A stretch of 49,963 nt of DNA from Pigoraptor chileana. Lineage: Eukaryota; Opisthokonta; Filasterea. The notes beneath the pieces are model-generated. The model was not told where the DNA came from, did not search any database, and was given only the letters and a program-made list of their open reading frames with translations. Where the stretch lies: contig CALSCR010000818.1 of the NCBI GenBank assembly GCA_943704495.1, positions 6,201-56,163 of the forward strand, written 5' to 3'. The first letter of the stretch is position 1, and every line of letters starts with the position of its first letter. The position numbers were made by a program, and so were the translations under genes. Of the stretch, positions 1-11,792 are shown in pieces.

Positions 1-20
1 CCCCCCCCCCCCCCCCCCCC
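1..20. repeat. Poly-C run at the left edge
   Basis: Twenty consecutive C residues open the window and directly abut coding sequence of POP4. Such a run inside or beside an exon is odd; it could be the end of a contig or a sequencing artefact rather than real genomic sequence. Confidence 0.8.
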
Positions 21-21
21 G

Positions 22-553
22 CTTAAGTTCAGCAATCCACAGCATTGTGCCACAAAATTGTTAAAGGCAGACTTGCACGGCTGCAAGATAGAAGGTAAGC
101 AACTAAAAAGCAAGCCACCCATAACGCCTGCCCTCTGAAAATCATCATATGATGAGAGTATAAATTGTTGTGTGCTCCGATGCAATTCTTTCCTTCAGTA
201 TCGCACGCGAAATGTCCCAGTATGGTAGGACAAAGCGGAATCGTGGTGAAAGAGAACGAAAACACGTTCTTCATCGTTACAGCACAGAACAATGTTAAAG
301 GTATGTGAGACTGTGTGTCATTTGGGAGACCTGTTGTATGCTGACTCTGCATCATTTTGTGGACACGCCTAAGACACTGACTTGCATCCTACATTCTTGT
401 TCCCTATTGCCAGTAATTCCGAAAACGAACACTGCCTTCTACCTCCTCGGTCTGCCTGGCATAAGAATCGTCCTTTACGGAGAGCAATTCCGTTTTCGTT
501 CTGCTGAGAGGTCAGCCCGGAAGTTCAAAGCGCGTGCAACGATAGATTTGTGA
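22..553 (+). CDS. POP4: Ribonuclease P/MRP protein subunit POP4 (RPP29), 5' partial
   Basis: C-terminal part of the RNase P/MRP subunit that helps mature the 5' ends of tRNAs and process pre-rRNA in the nucleus. Visible exons are (at least 22)-94, 199-300 and 414-553, joined in phase 1 each time. The first ends in LLKADLHG, the second carries KCPSMVGQSGIVVKE and FFIVTAQNNVK, and the last reads IPKTNTAF, then YGEQFRFRSAERSARKFKAR and ATIDL before the stop. This matches the RPP29 core beta-barrel, including the family-typical ending RSSERSAKKFKAKGTIDL of the human protein. The N-terminal half lies beyond the left edge. The 113-nt second intron carries a shortened copy of the dispersed intronic element. 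An AATAAA follows at 650. The gene converges with NOL10. Confidence 0.9.
301..413 (+). other. POP4 intron hosting a repeat copy
   Basis: Short intron with donor GTATGT and acceptor CAG. About a third of it (358-394) is a copy of the dispersed element, in the same orientation as the gene. Confidence 0.75.
358..394 (+). repeat. Intronic 49-bp element, copy 1 (internally shortened)
   Basis: Begins TGTGGA, lacks the GTCCATGGGCA part, then continues CACGCCTAAGACACTGAC and ends TTGCATCCTACAT. It differs from the longest copies in the right half at only a few positions. It lies in a POP4 intron, sense to the gene. Confidence 0.8.
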
Positions 554-649
554 TGTAGTATTAATCACCATCCCCTTAATGATTTTCTCTCATTTCGCGT
601 TTTGGAACGATGAGATCTCATATATTTATTTTGCACTAAAGCCGTTGGC

Positions 650-655
650 AATAAA
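650..655 (+). terminator. AATAAA polyadenylation hexamer after POP4
   Basis: Canonical hexamer about 100 bp after the POP4 stop, in the 240-bp spacer between convergent POP4 and NOL10. Assigned on motif and position only. Confidence 0.5.
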
Positions 656-783
656 TCTGTACTTTGGACATATGCATAAACACACAAGCAGCCTAAATAT
701 TGATAATTAATAATCATTATGTGCCAAGTATTATTATTTCAGTCCACAAAATGAAATCAAATCGGACTCTTAATTCGGGCATA

Positions 784-789
784 TTTATT
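784..789 (-). terminator. AATAAA hexamer after NOL10
   Basis: On the minus strand an AATAAA begins five bases after the NOL10 stop codon (TTTATT on the plus strand). It is very close to the stop, as also seen for UROD in this window. Confidence 0.5.
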
Positions 790-793
790 ACTC

Positions 794-3756
794 TCATTTC
801 TTCACGATCTTGCCCCTCCAAAAGACAGGGCCTCCTTTTTTCTTCAACTTCAACTCCCGCACACCACGTTGGTTCTCACGATGGTGACGCTCAGCTTGCG
901 ACCCTCCTCCATTTTCTCGTCCTCGAAGCTGGACAGAGCAAAAAGATAAATTTGCAAGGTCAATTTTGTCGTTCCCGCACAAATCATTAAATAATAATCA
1001 TAAGAAGTAATTATTGAATCTCTCACCTTAGAGCTGCCAATCTGGAACGTCAACTCTTTGCCCCCGGCTGCACCTCGCTCCACTCGACTCGATTCATCAA
1101 CAGGTGCACTCCTCAACCGTTCACCGAAAGACGCACGCTGAGATTTCTTCGACATCGACCCCAGCGAGGTATCCTGAGAGAGAAAATGGGAGAACACATC
1201 AACACATTCATACGACAGATAATGTCACGACCACAAGGCAGAAGCCTACTTTACTTACTCGGACTTCGAAAAACTTCGGTTTTTTGGCGGGCCCGCTCTT
1301 TGCAGAAGCTGCGGAACGCTTCTTGTCCGTGATATCTTTTCAAAGAAACACACACGTGGGTCAGTCACGGTAGATAAAAGCACAAGAGCGAAAGACACGA
1401 AGTACCACGTGATCACTCTACCCACCACCAGTCTCTTCGCCATCGTCCTCACTGCCACTCTCCTCTTCGTCCTCGTTGACAGGTTCAAAATTCGACAAGA
1501 CCGATCCCGCCTTCTTGCTCTTGTTCGAGGATGATGGATGGAGAAGCCTAAACTCGTGGCTGTCGACGTCAACCTGGAAGTCTGGGTTTGTAAAGAGAGC
1601 CCCAAAGCGTTGATCTTGCAAAGGATTCGGTCCAGCCGCTGGCTCTCCCGTCTCCACCTCGTTGTCCAGAAGACGCTTTGCAAGCTGAGCGTTGACCTTT
1701 GGAAGCTTCCTTTGTAGCCTGATTCTGTTCTCCCTCGTCTCTTCGATCTTCTTCCGCAGTTTCTCTTGGCGATATTCTTTGTAGGCAAAGGGCTCACTAA
1801 TAGCTTTGGCCTGCGAGTTGCCGATTGAACAAATGAAATTGAGGAAAACGGACACAACACAGACCAGGGGCATGCACAGTACAATAAAAACGCACCTCCT
1901 GATACAGCCGAATATCCATGAAGAAGCCATGCATGTAGGCTCGCAGAACATTTGTCCCGACAAGATGAGAAAGACCCAATCTGCAAACAAAGTAAGAAAA
2001 GACACGTAAGCGATTCACACCATTTTTGAATACAATAACATACTTCGAATCAACATGAAACTTACTCATCAAGTTCTTTGCGAGTCACAAATTTGTAGTC
2101 GTCGTACACTTGGCCCTGTGTTGTCTCCTCCAGTTCCTCCTGCATTTATCGATTGACATATGAGCCACAAGTCCCAAAAACCGCGTAAGTAAATAACAGA
2201 GAAGAAACCCGGAAGTTGGCGACTCACCGTGAGGTTGTCCAAGAAGGCGCACCACCTCGGCGCTGGTCCTAACGCAGGGACGTAAAATGTTTGAATTGCA
2301 GGATCCTCGCTCGCGACAAAGAATAGCCCAGACGAGCCTACCAAACAGAGCTCGTTTATGTCAGCGGGTGGTTCGATAGATGTCAGGTTTTTGCCCTGCA
2401 ATAAACAAGATATCGCAACAATGAGGCCGAGAGCTACATAAAGAAATGTGCTATCTCAATCAGTCAACATGCACTGCGCGCACCGAATCCTTGTCCCAAA
2501 TCTTGACGGCCTTTGCGTCGGCAGAGACGACTTGACGGGACGCTTCATGGAAGCGGATGTCCCGGATAGGAAAACCGTACTGATGATCCTTGATCCGAAG
2601 TGGTGCGCGTGCGCGAACATCGTAAACGAGCACATGCCCCGTCGATGTACCAACAGCCATTGTCAGCCCATCACCGTCGAAACGAACCGACTGAAAAAAT
2701 CCCAAGGGAAAAGGGAGGAATGTGGCTCAATTTTAGTAAAAACCTAACGCAGACACGAGAACCGATGCAACACAAATACCATATTCAGTAACGCTCCGTG
2801 AACGGCCGAGCATACCGTGATCTCCGGAATGGCACCATCCAGCAGACTTGAAAATTCAGACGACGCAAGCAGGCCGGCGCCCGCATCAACAGACCCGACA
2901 CAGGCGCGAGACCTCGGATCCCAGCACTCGACAATTCCCGCCGTCGTCCCAATTGCGAGCATATCAAACTGCGTGTTCTGCACAATGACGTTGCACTCGG
3001 GTCCCTTCGTGACAAAAGGGGCCAGAAAGCGGCCTTGCTCGAGATTAAGGCGGTACACTTCGTGGCTTGCTCCGACGACAAAGAGATCGCACGACGGGAA
3101 ATGGTACTGCATGTCCCTGCCAAATTTGGGAATGCGCGTCTTGTAGTATCCTCCGTACTGAGCGTGAAATTCAATGCTGCGGTCGCTGTGAAGCAGCGCC
3201 AACTTTGAATAGTCGTCAGAGAGCACCTCAAACTGAACAACGTCAGCGGTCAAGAAGCGCTCAAATTTCATGCCGAGCTCGGCAACTTCGTAACACCGGA
3301 TTCGTGGCTTGTATGTTCCTGCACAGTTGCAAAATACAATAAAATGCTGAGAGAAGTCCTCTACTGGTTGATCAACGAGAGAGTAACGACCAAAACGATC
3401 CATACAAAATGACTAAGGTCACCTGCAGCCAAAATATAGTTGCCATCGCGCGTCATCTTTATGCGCGAGGACGCAGTTGGCATCGAGAAGTCTTGGATAA
3501 GCTGGATACGTCGCATGAGCTCTGTTGACACGACAAGAGGTAGATAGAAGAGGCCGGACAAGGTAACAGGAACGCCAAAAATACAGATTAGATACTCGTA
3601 AGGCCGATGAGAATAGCCAAAACGACTGCAGTGACATTACATACCGACGTCATCCTTCTGCATCGACCGCTTCTTTCGGTCGGAAAGCCATTCCGGTAGA
3701 GTTTTCCCGGCACTGACATTGTAGATTTTTACGTCGTTTGCTGCAGATACCTTCAT
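794..3756 (-). CDS. NOL10: Nucleolar WD-repeat protein NOL10/ENP2
   Basis: Nucleolar scaffold of the small-subunit processome, needed for 18S rRNA maturation. Eleven exons on the minus strand: 3756-3645, 3521-3423, 3318-2816, 2690-2484, 2395-2228, 2139-2066, 1980-1896, 1810-1426 (the end could be 1429), 1335-1259, 1173-1027, 928-794; all phases close, giving about 663 residues against 688 in human. The start is the ATG in front of KVSAANDVKIYNVSAGKTLP, which matches the family N-terminus. Diagnostic stretches are YYKTRIPKFGRDMQYHFPSC, VYRLNLEQGR, ALGPAPRWCAFLDNLT, LRAYMHGFFMDIRLY, KIEETRENRIRLQRKLPKVN and NPDFQVDVDSHEFRLL. The WD propeller covers roughly residues 1-370, followed by the NOL10-specific middle domain, an acidic patch (EDEEESGSEDDGEE) and a basic tail ending VFWRGKIVKK. 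It is divergent from PRMT1, 361 bp away. Confidence 0.95.
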
Positions 3757-4117
3757 GTCTGCGCGCGAGACGCCTGCATCCCGCAGAAGATTTCTGCTAA
3801 TAGAAAAAGAAAGGAGAATGCTAACAAATACATGAACGTCTTTGCTATCTTAATGAGTTATACAGACATTGTTGTGCACGTGTTGCCAAACCTTCCAAAT
3901 GCGGTGTGCCTAGGTTTTCTTGATTAGGTAAATGGAGAACAAATTAAGCCATAAGGGGACTTGAGTATCAATAATCAACAGTCGGGCGACACGTGGAGAA
4001 ACGAGGCAGACACTTCACTTCTACAAAGTGCGCACTTTCAAGACAGCAAAAAAATAAACGCACACAAAAGCGGATTCTCTGCCAAGAAAGAAGCCAAAAG
4101 CAAAAACAAAATACAAA
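3757..4117. other. Divergent spacer NOL10/PRMT1
   Basis: 361 bp between two start codons on opposite strands, so it should hold both promoters and 5' UTRs. I see A-rich stretches near PRMT1 but no convincing TATA box, and no coding sequence. Confidence 0.6.
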
Positions 4118-6020
<1,903 letters not shown>

Positions 6021-6507
6021 GCGCAACATGTGCTCCATACTCTGTGCGCTCTCTGTATGCGTCAGCGTGCGTGGCGTGGCGTGGCGTGCGTTTGTTTGTC
6101 TCACTTGTGCATCATGTCTGTCTATAATCAGTGGAAAGTCTGGTAATACAGTGACCAGGTCGCAAAGAGAAACTTCATAATATTCCGACCAAGCGCTCAG
6201 TACCCTTGATTCCAACTGACAGAGATAGCCAGCCGTCCGGTTCAGGCTGTTCTGATTTCTGATTTCTGATTGCTGATTGCTAATCAACGGCAAATTCTGG
6301 GGTCTGAAATGACGACTGTGTGGCGTCCGCGGAGTACTCACGCCCAGTGCTCACGCCTGCCGGCCCGTCAGCCGGCCATAATAGTGCCACTCGGTTTGCT
6401 CAGGGCTCAGAACCTTGTTTGCTACAATACACAGTGACCAACACTCTAGAATATGGTCGGAAGCGCTTACTGGGCAGCCCCGCAGCACAAAGTGGTGCAC
6501 TGCTAAT
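6021..6507. other. Spacer PRMT1-PYM
   Basis: 487 bp between tandem plus-strand genes; 3' flank of PRMT1 and promoter of PYM. It holds a short heptamer-like tandem repeat at 6250-6282 and no recognisable gene. Confidence 0.6.
6250..6282 (+). repeat. Short tandem repeat, unit near TTCTGAT
   Basis: About four to five imperfect copies of a 7-8 bp unit (TTCTGAT, TTCTGAT, TGCTGAT, TGCTAAT) downstream of PRMT1. Confidence 0.7.
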
Positions 6508-7345
6508 ATGGATATGGACGGGAAGGTGAATTGATGTAGCATACAGCGTAGTGATTGGGGTGGGCTCTCGTTGAACTTTCGCTGACTTCCATGCGACAAT
6601 ATTTGCAGGCGGGTGAGCCGTTTGATCACGGCGTCATTCCAGCTTCACGACGGCCTGATGGCACGTGGCGGAAGGAGCGAAGGGTAAAAGCCGGGTAGGT
6701 GTGCCAGACATTGAATGTTTGTGGCTGTCCTTTGTGCTGATTTGTATTGTGTGCCCACTTACACGCCCTCTGGCCATTCAGATATGTGCCGCAGGAAGCA
6801 CAACCAAAATATCAAAGCAAGGGTAGGCTCATGATGCTTGAGGCGGAGACGGAGGTGGGTTGATATCCCGTATAAGGTCGCGATATTTGAGGCGGTTTAT
6901 TGGAATACTCTCATTAAGAATTGTTTACCTTGCGTCGCAGACACCACACATTCCACCGGGGATGGCGCCTGAGGTCGTCGATCAGCAGCAGCAAATGACG
7001 AAAGCACAGAAAAAGAATGAAAAGAGGAAGCAGCGACGGAAGGAGGATGCGTCTGAGCGGGACGTTGGTGCTGCGGATGGTGATGCTGTGGCTGCGGCGC
7101 TCTCGACCACGCACATTGACACAGGCTCTACAACGCAGGCAACGACGCTTGCATCTGCCACCGAGACTGGCAATGTGGCTGCAGACCCCGCCAAAGAAAT
7201 CAAGGCACTCGCGAAAAAACTCAGGCAGATCGATGATCTGGAGCGACGATTGGTTGGCTCTGTCAAGCCAACAAAAGAGGAGGCCGAAAAGATCTCGAAA
7301 AAAGACGAGATTCGTGCGCGGTTGGCCGAACTTGAGGGGCGATGA
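6508..7345 (+). CDS. PYM1: Partner of Y14 and Mago (PYM)
   Basis: Ribosome-associated factor that strips exon junction complexes from spliced mRNAs by binding the Mago-Y14 dimer. Exons 6508-6525, 6609-6694, 6782-6854, 6941-7345; 193 residues (human 204). The N-terminal Mago/Y14-binding box is intact: VIPASRRPDGTWRKERRVKA then GYVPQEAQPKYQSKG, followed by HIPPGMAPE. The centre is Lys/Arg/Gln rich (KAQKKNEKRKQRRKEDASE), as in the ribosome-binding part of the family, and the C-terminal helix is KEIKALAKKLRQIDDLERRL. The first exon has two in-frame ATGs (6508 and 6514); I use the first. An EJC recycling factor fits the very high intron density here. It converges with CHK2, 87 bp from stop to stop. 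Confidence 0.92.
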
Positions 7346-7432
7346 TGCGCCTGTCAACTCAAAAGTATACTAGCACCGTTTCAATGCAAATGCAAAACAC
7401 CCGTGTCTGTCACTTGCGCATGTGTATTATCA

Positions 7433-9466
7433 TTAGGGCGCCACTTTCACAACAAGGCGCGCCCTCTTAGCCGGGGGACCGTCGTCCACATCAGCACCCG
7501 CAACAGCATTGGCGGCGCATGTCGTTGCAAACGAGGACTCGCCACCATCATCAGTGCTATCGTTTTTGGGAGTAACATCGTCTGGCACCGCCGCACGCGT
7601 GGGCTGGTGCTGCTGCGGGTTGGACTGTCTCTGCGACGGCAGTGCGGTGGGCGGGGGCATCAGCGACGCCGAGGTATCGGCCGGGGGTGCAAGGAGCTCG
7701 CCCCGGATGCGCTGGGCCTCGTCTCTGATCCACTCGTGCGCAAGGGCGTCGTCCACTGTCGCCCGCTTGCGCGGATCCAGCACAAGCAGCCGGCGGATGA
7801 GGTCGACTGCCAGCGGCGACACACTCCTCCACAGCGACGGGTCAAAGTGGTACATTCCCCGGATGATCTGCTCGGTGATTGGCAGCGACGTGGGCGTCTC
7901 GTTGAACGGCGTAGTACCCGAGAGAAACACAAAGAGAATGACACCCAGAGACCAGCAGTCCACCGCACTCGTGTATCTGTCCCGATGGCCGCCATTCTTC
8001 AGCACTTCTGGTGCGAGATATGTGAGCGTGCCGCACATGGTCCGCATAGTCACTTCCACGAGCTTTGCGAGCCCAAAGTCGGTGATTTTGATGATGGAGC
8101 GGCGGTTGATGACGCTGAGGAGCACATTCTCCGGCTTGAGGTCTCGGTGCGCAATGCCCTTGTCGTGGAGGTACTGCACACCCAACAGCATTTGCGCAAA
8201 CAAATACTTGGCTTCATGGTCGGGAAAGGGTCCGCTCTCCTGGATTTTGTTGAAGACTTCCCCCCCATTCGCATATTCGAGGACAAAGTAGACTTTGATC
8301 GGCGACTCAAACACCTATACGTGAACAGCGATAAGACTTGTTTCAGCAACGGCCATCGCACATGCATGTACAAAGCAATTCACACATTACACACAAGAGG
8401 AACTAGCGCGCAAGAAGCCAGTTCACACCTCGTGCATGCTGATGATGAACGGATGGTCAATCGACTTCAGGATCAACGCTTCCGACATGATGTCGTTTTT
8501 CGCACGTCCCGTCAGCGAGTTTTTCTGAACAATTTTCACGGCATATTTGACGCCGGTAACCTTGTGTACAGCCAGGTGCACCACTCCACATGCGCCCTAC
8601 AGTTCGGAAGATTCAAATAAGGGGCATTCAGCACGATATACCACTGCATGAGTAGCAACCAAGACAAATCGAAGACAAAAAAGACCAAAAGAACACACAG
8701 CACGAAACTTACTGCCCCTAATTGCCGCAAGAGAATGTACTGGGAGTCGAGTGCAGCACAATCTGTCGTCGGAATCGTATCTTGAAATACAAAGGCGTGC
8801 TGTTTCTTGGCAGCAAAGCTAATTATGTCTTCCCTGCCGAGGGGATTTCGGTCGCCTTTCAACAGCTTCTGGCCATTGATGAATGTGCCTGCAAATACAA
8901 ACCAGGGTCACAAACGCATGTGAGCAGCCCGACTTCGCAGTGATTCTTTGACCAATCGACAAGCCGTCCCACGACCGCACGTACCATTGGTGCTATGGTC
9001 CACAATGAAAACGCCCTGCTCGTCCCGGTAGATACGGCAGTGCTTGCCACTGATGGCGGACATTTCGATGACAACGTCGCAGTCGCCGTTCCGCCCAACG
9101 ATATATTCATCCTTGATAAGCTCTGGACAATCCAATTGTCTCATTATTATTTCCACGAAAACGAATGGCACATGCCACATTATGCCACGGCCGCTCTGTC
9201 ATTGCGGTTCAATCCAACGGGACAGCGCCCTTTCTTCAAATCACAACCTACCATAATTCCGCACTCTGTCATTGAGGGATATAAGACGACCCCATGACTG
9301 CACCTCAACTCTGGAAGCGAAAGAGGGTCACACATGAAATTAGTGGAGATAACGAAAGAGCAGCACAATGGAATTACAGTCGAATAAGATAACTCGTGTA
9401 CCTGTCCGCCCCAGAGCACACAAATGTTTCCTGAGTCTGTGAGAATTCCTGCGTGGCCTGTGACAT
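7433..9466 (-). CDS. CHEK2: CHK2/RAD53-type checkpoint kinase (FHA + Ser/Thr kinase)
   Basis: DNA-damage checkpoint kinase activated by ATM-like kinases. Six exons on the minus strand: 9466-9402, 9310-9252, 9122-8985, 8888-8713, 8596-8429, 8314-7433; the sum is 496 codons, in phase. The first 65-nt exon encodes MSQATQEFSQTQE, an SQ/TQ cluster of ATM target sites, as in CHK2. FHA domain (about 30-115): SWGRLISLND, DEYIVGRNGDC, ISGKHCRIYRDEQG, DHSTNGTFINGQ. Kinase (about 135-400): glycine loop LGAGACGVVHLA, lysine in KYAVKIV, HRDLKPENVLL, ITDFGLAKL, T-loop MRTMCGTLTYLAPE, nearly identical to the human loop with both activating threonines. The last about 100 residues are low complexity and end in a basic PPAKRARLVV, a likely nuclear localisation signal. 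All catalytic residues are present. Confidence 0.95.
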
Positions 9467-10007
9467 TTGCCAATCACCGCAGCCGCAGCAGCCGTCTTAG
9501 TCGGGGCGCCAGCAGTCGCCGTTTCTCAGAAGAGGCAACGTCGGTTTCACGCCTTTGCTGTCAGGTACCGACTTCTTTGGACAGATGTTAATGTACTGAA
9601 CAGCCAGTACTGTTGGTTCAAATAGTGTCTCTGTCATTGATTCAAAGGTACACGCTTTGTACTTTGGTGTCAGCTCCCGCCAGAAACAGTCGGCCGAGTG
9701 AGACAATCGTCCAGCATCAGAAATGGCGGGAGAATGTGGCCCATTACGAGTTCTCGCAAAAAGACATTAATGCTGACGTTGCCGCTCCGTAGTAACCCAT
9801 TGAAGCTGAGTGAACTAATCGGCACAATGTCCGACGAGTTAACCTCACACCAGCCACCACGTCACACACCTCTTGTTCTCACCAACACACATGATTGCAC
9901 CTATAGCAGACCATGCTTTCCCGAACACTTGAAGGCAAGCAATTACAGCCCACCTCAATACAGGGATTGTCTGAGTACACAATTGTGATAGTCTAAAGAG
10001 TCCAGCA
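9467..10007. other. Divergent spacer CHK2 / SKICH-UBZ gene
   Basis: 541 bp between two start codons on opposite strands. No TATA box or RNA gene is evident. A 69-codon minus-strand reading frame (9497-9706) resembles nothing I know, so I treat it as chance. Confidence 0.55.
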
Positions 10008-11665
10008 ATGGCGGACATGGAAGCAGGCGAGGTGCTCTCCTCGCCTTCCGTGGAGTTCCTCCCAATTCCCGAGCAGCGTCTGGGACAGGATATTGAGATT
10101 ACTTTTGTCTTGCGTGACGAACCCGATTTAAAGGCGTGGTGAGTTGTTTGCTCCCTCAGGACCGACTGCATGCCCTGTACCCTCTCTTGAACCACATCAA
10201 CCTATTGACACGCTCTTGAATGAACGCGCCGATTTCTTCATGCAGGATCGGGGTCTTCGCCCAGCATGAAAAGTAAGGTTTGCAGCATTAGTGTCCTTGC
10301 GCATTTCATTCAGAATCATGTTGGTTCTCCGCAAACGACGCTGTTTGAAGTCGGTAATGTTTACTTCCATGCTCATTGCATTTCCAGCACGGCTAGCTAT
10401 GCGGGATTCACCTACGTTTCGTGCACCACTGTGCTAGGGCCGCACAAGCGCGTTGCCCACATTAGTTCCACAAAACTTAATCAAGGAATGTACTTGGCAA
10501 AGTATCTGACAACGAACTCGTACCGCAAGACAACCATTCACGCCGTGTCCGCCCCATTTGAAATGACGTCAGGTAAAGTTTGGTCTGTCAATGCGCCAGG
10601 GGTACTCACGAGTACCCTGCAATGCGCCCATGCCCGTTTCCCTGCGACTGAGTCCCCGGCCTCATCATTGTCGCTCTTTTCCCGCCGTCACTCACAACAG
10701 GCCTCCAGTGTGTGGATGACGATGATTTTGACATCACGCTTGTACAGCCCGAGGAAGAGGTACGTGCGAAGCAGGTTTCCTGGAGTGAACGATTGTTTTT
10801 CTTTTCGTGTGAGATGATATTGAATGCTCATGTTGTTCTTGCGTCTTAGGCGACTGGCGATTTGCCAACTGCCGTCACGCAATCGCTGTCAATCAAGAGC
10901 GATGCCGGCGGCTGGACCCAGCTCCCTGCTGTCCATGGCCAACAACAAGCAGAGGCTTCCGTGCAAGTTGCAGTGGCGTGTGCCGCATGCGTTGAGAAAG
11001 ATGCGCATATCGTCCGTCTCGAGACTAGAGTGGCGGACCTCCAGGCCGCTCTATGGGAGGCAGACGCACGTGCTGCCCGTGTCACCACGGAGCTGACCGT
11101 GACTGACGAGCTCAGAGTGGAGCTAGACAGCACATACCAGCGCTTAGGAGAGTACCAGGCCACCCAATTGGCGCTCGAGGATCGGCTCTACTCCCAGACA
11201 GAGGTACATGCATCGCTGGTTGCGCGCCTCGAAGCGGCCGAGGCAGCTCGCGCTTCCATTTCTGCTATGGCAGATGCGCTTCGTGCGGATCTGAAGGTGT
11301 CGCGCCGAGAGACAGAGGAAGTGCGTGCGTTGGCCTCTGCACGCCTGGCTGACTGTGAAGCGGTTACGCGCCGCCTTGCACGTGTGACTACCGAACTCGA
11401 AATGGAACGCGCAGCGCGGCAGACGCAGGCGCAGGCGCAGACACAGAGAGAGCCCAGCGCACTTGTAGCGGGCGGTGCGGTCACGTTCGACTGCCCCGTG
11501 TGCGCCCGTCGACTGAGTGCAGCTTCACGCAGGGCACAGAACGAACACATTGAGGCATGCCTCAGTGCCCCGCCTGGCAAACACCGCTGCCCCGTGTGCC
11601 GTGACGAATTTCCAGAGCACATGTTTGAGCAATTTGCCCAGCATGTTGATGCGCATCTTTCATGA
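10008..11665 (+). CDS. TAX1BP1/CALCOCO-like protein: SKICH, coiled coil, two C-terminal UBZ-type zinc fingers
   Basis: Five exons: 10008-10138, 10246-10272, 10388-10572, 10701-10759, 10850-11665; 405 residues. Residues about 10-113 look like a SKICH domain: IEITFVLRDEPDLKAW, WIGVFAQHEKN (compare DWVGIFKVGW in TAX1BP1), YLAKYLTTNSYRK and a final SAPFEM (compare STPFQF). An acidic linker DDDDFDITLVQPEE follows at 120-133, where animal relatives carry the LC3-binding CLIR motif. Residues about 160-335 form an Ala/Glu/Arg-rich coiled coil. The tail has CPVCARRL...NEHIEAC (C2HC) and CPVCRDEFPEHMFEQFAQHV (C2H2), like the ubiquitin-binding fingers of TAX1BP1. Architecture and order match animal autophagy receptors; the SKICH assignment rests on weak similarity and the function is inferred. 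Confidence 0.75.
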
Positions 11666-11787
11666 AGTTTGATGCGCCTCCAGAGGATACGGCCACGTTC
11701 CTTTTCTTCATTTTTCGAATTATTTTTGCCGATCCTCAATGCAATAACAAAAAAGAAGTCCACAGTTGTCTATCCCAACACACACAT
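11666..11787. other. Short convergent spacer
   Basis: 122 bp between the stop of the SKICH-UBZ gene and the UROD stop, so both 3' ends and their polyadenylation signals must lie here or overlap. Confidence 0.6.
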
Positions 11788-11792
11788 TTATT
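11787..11792 (-). terminator. AATAAA overlapping the UROD stop codon
   Basis: The minus strand reads ACC CAA TAA ATG: the stop TAA lies inside an AATAAA hexamer. If this signal is used, the UROD 3' UTR would be only about 10-30 nt. Confidence 0.45.

Noticed and set aside
7403-8620. 405-codon plus-strand frame opposite the CHK2 kinase exon
   Set aside because: Shadow of the conserved kinase-coding strand; it crosses real CHK2 splice sites and resembles no family.
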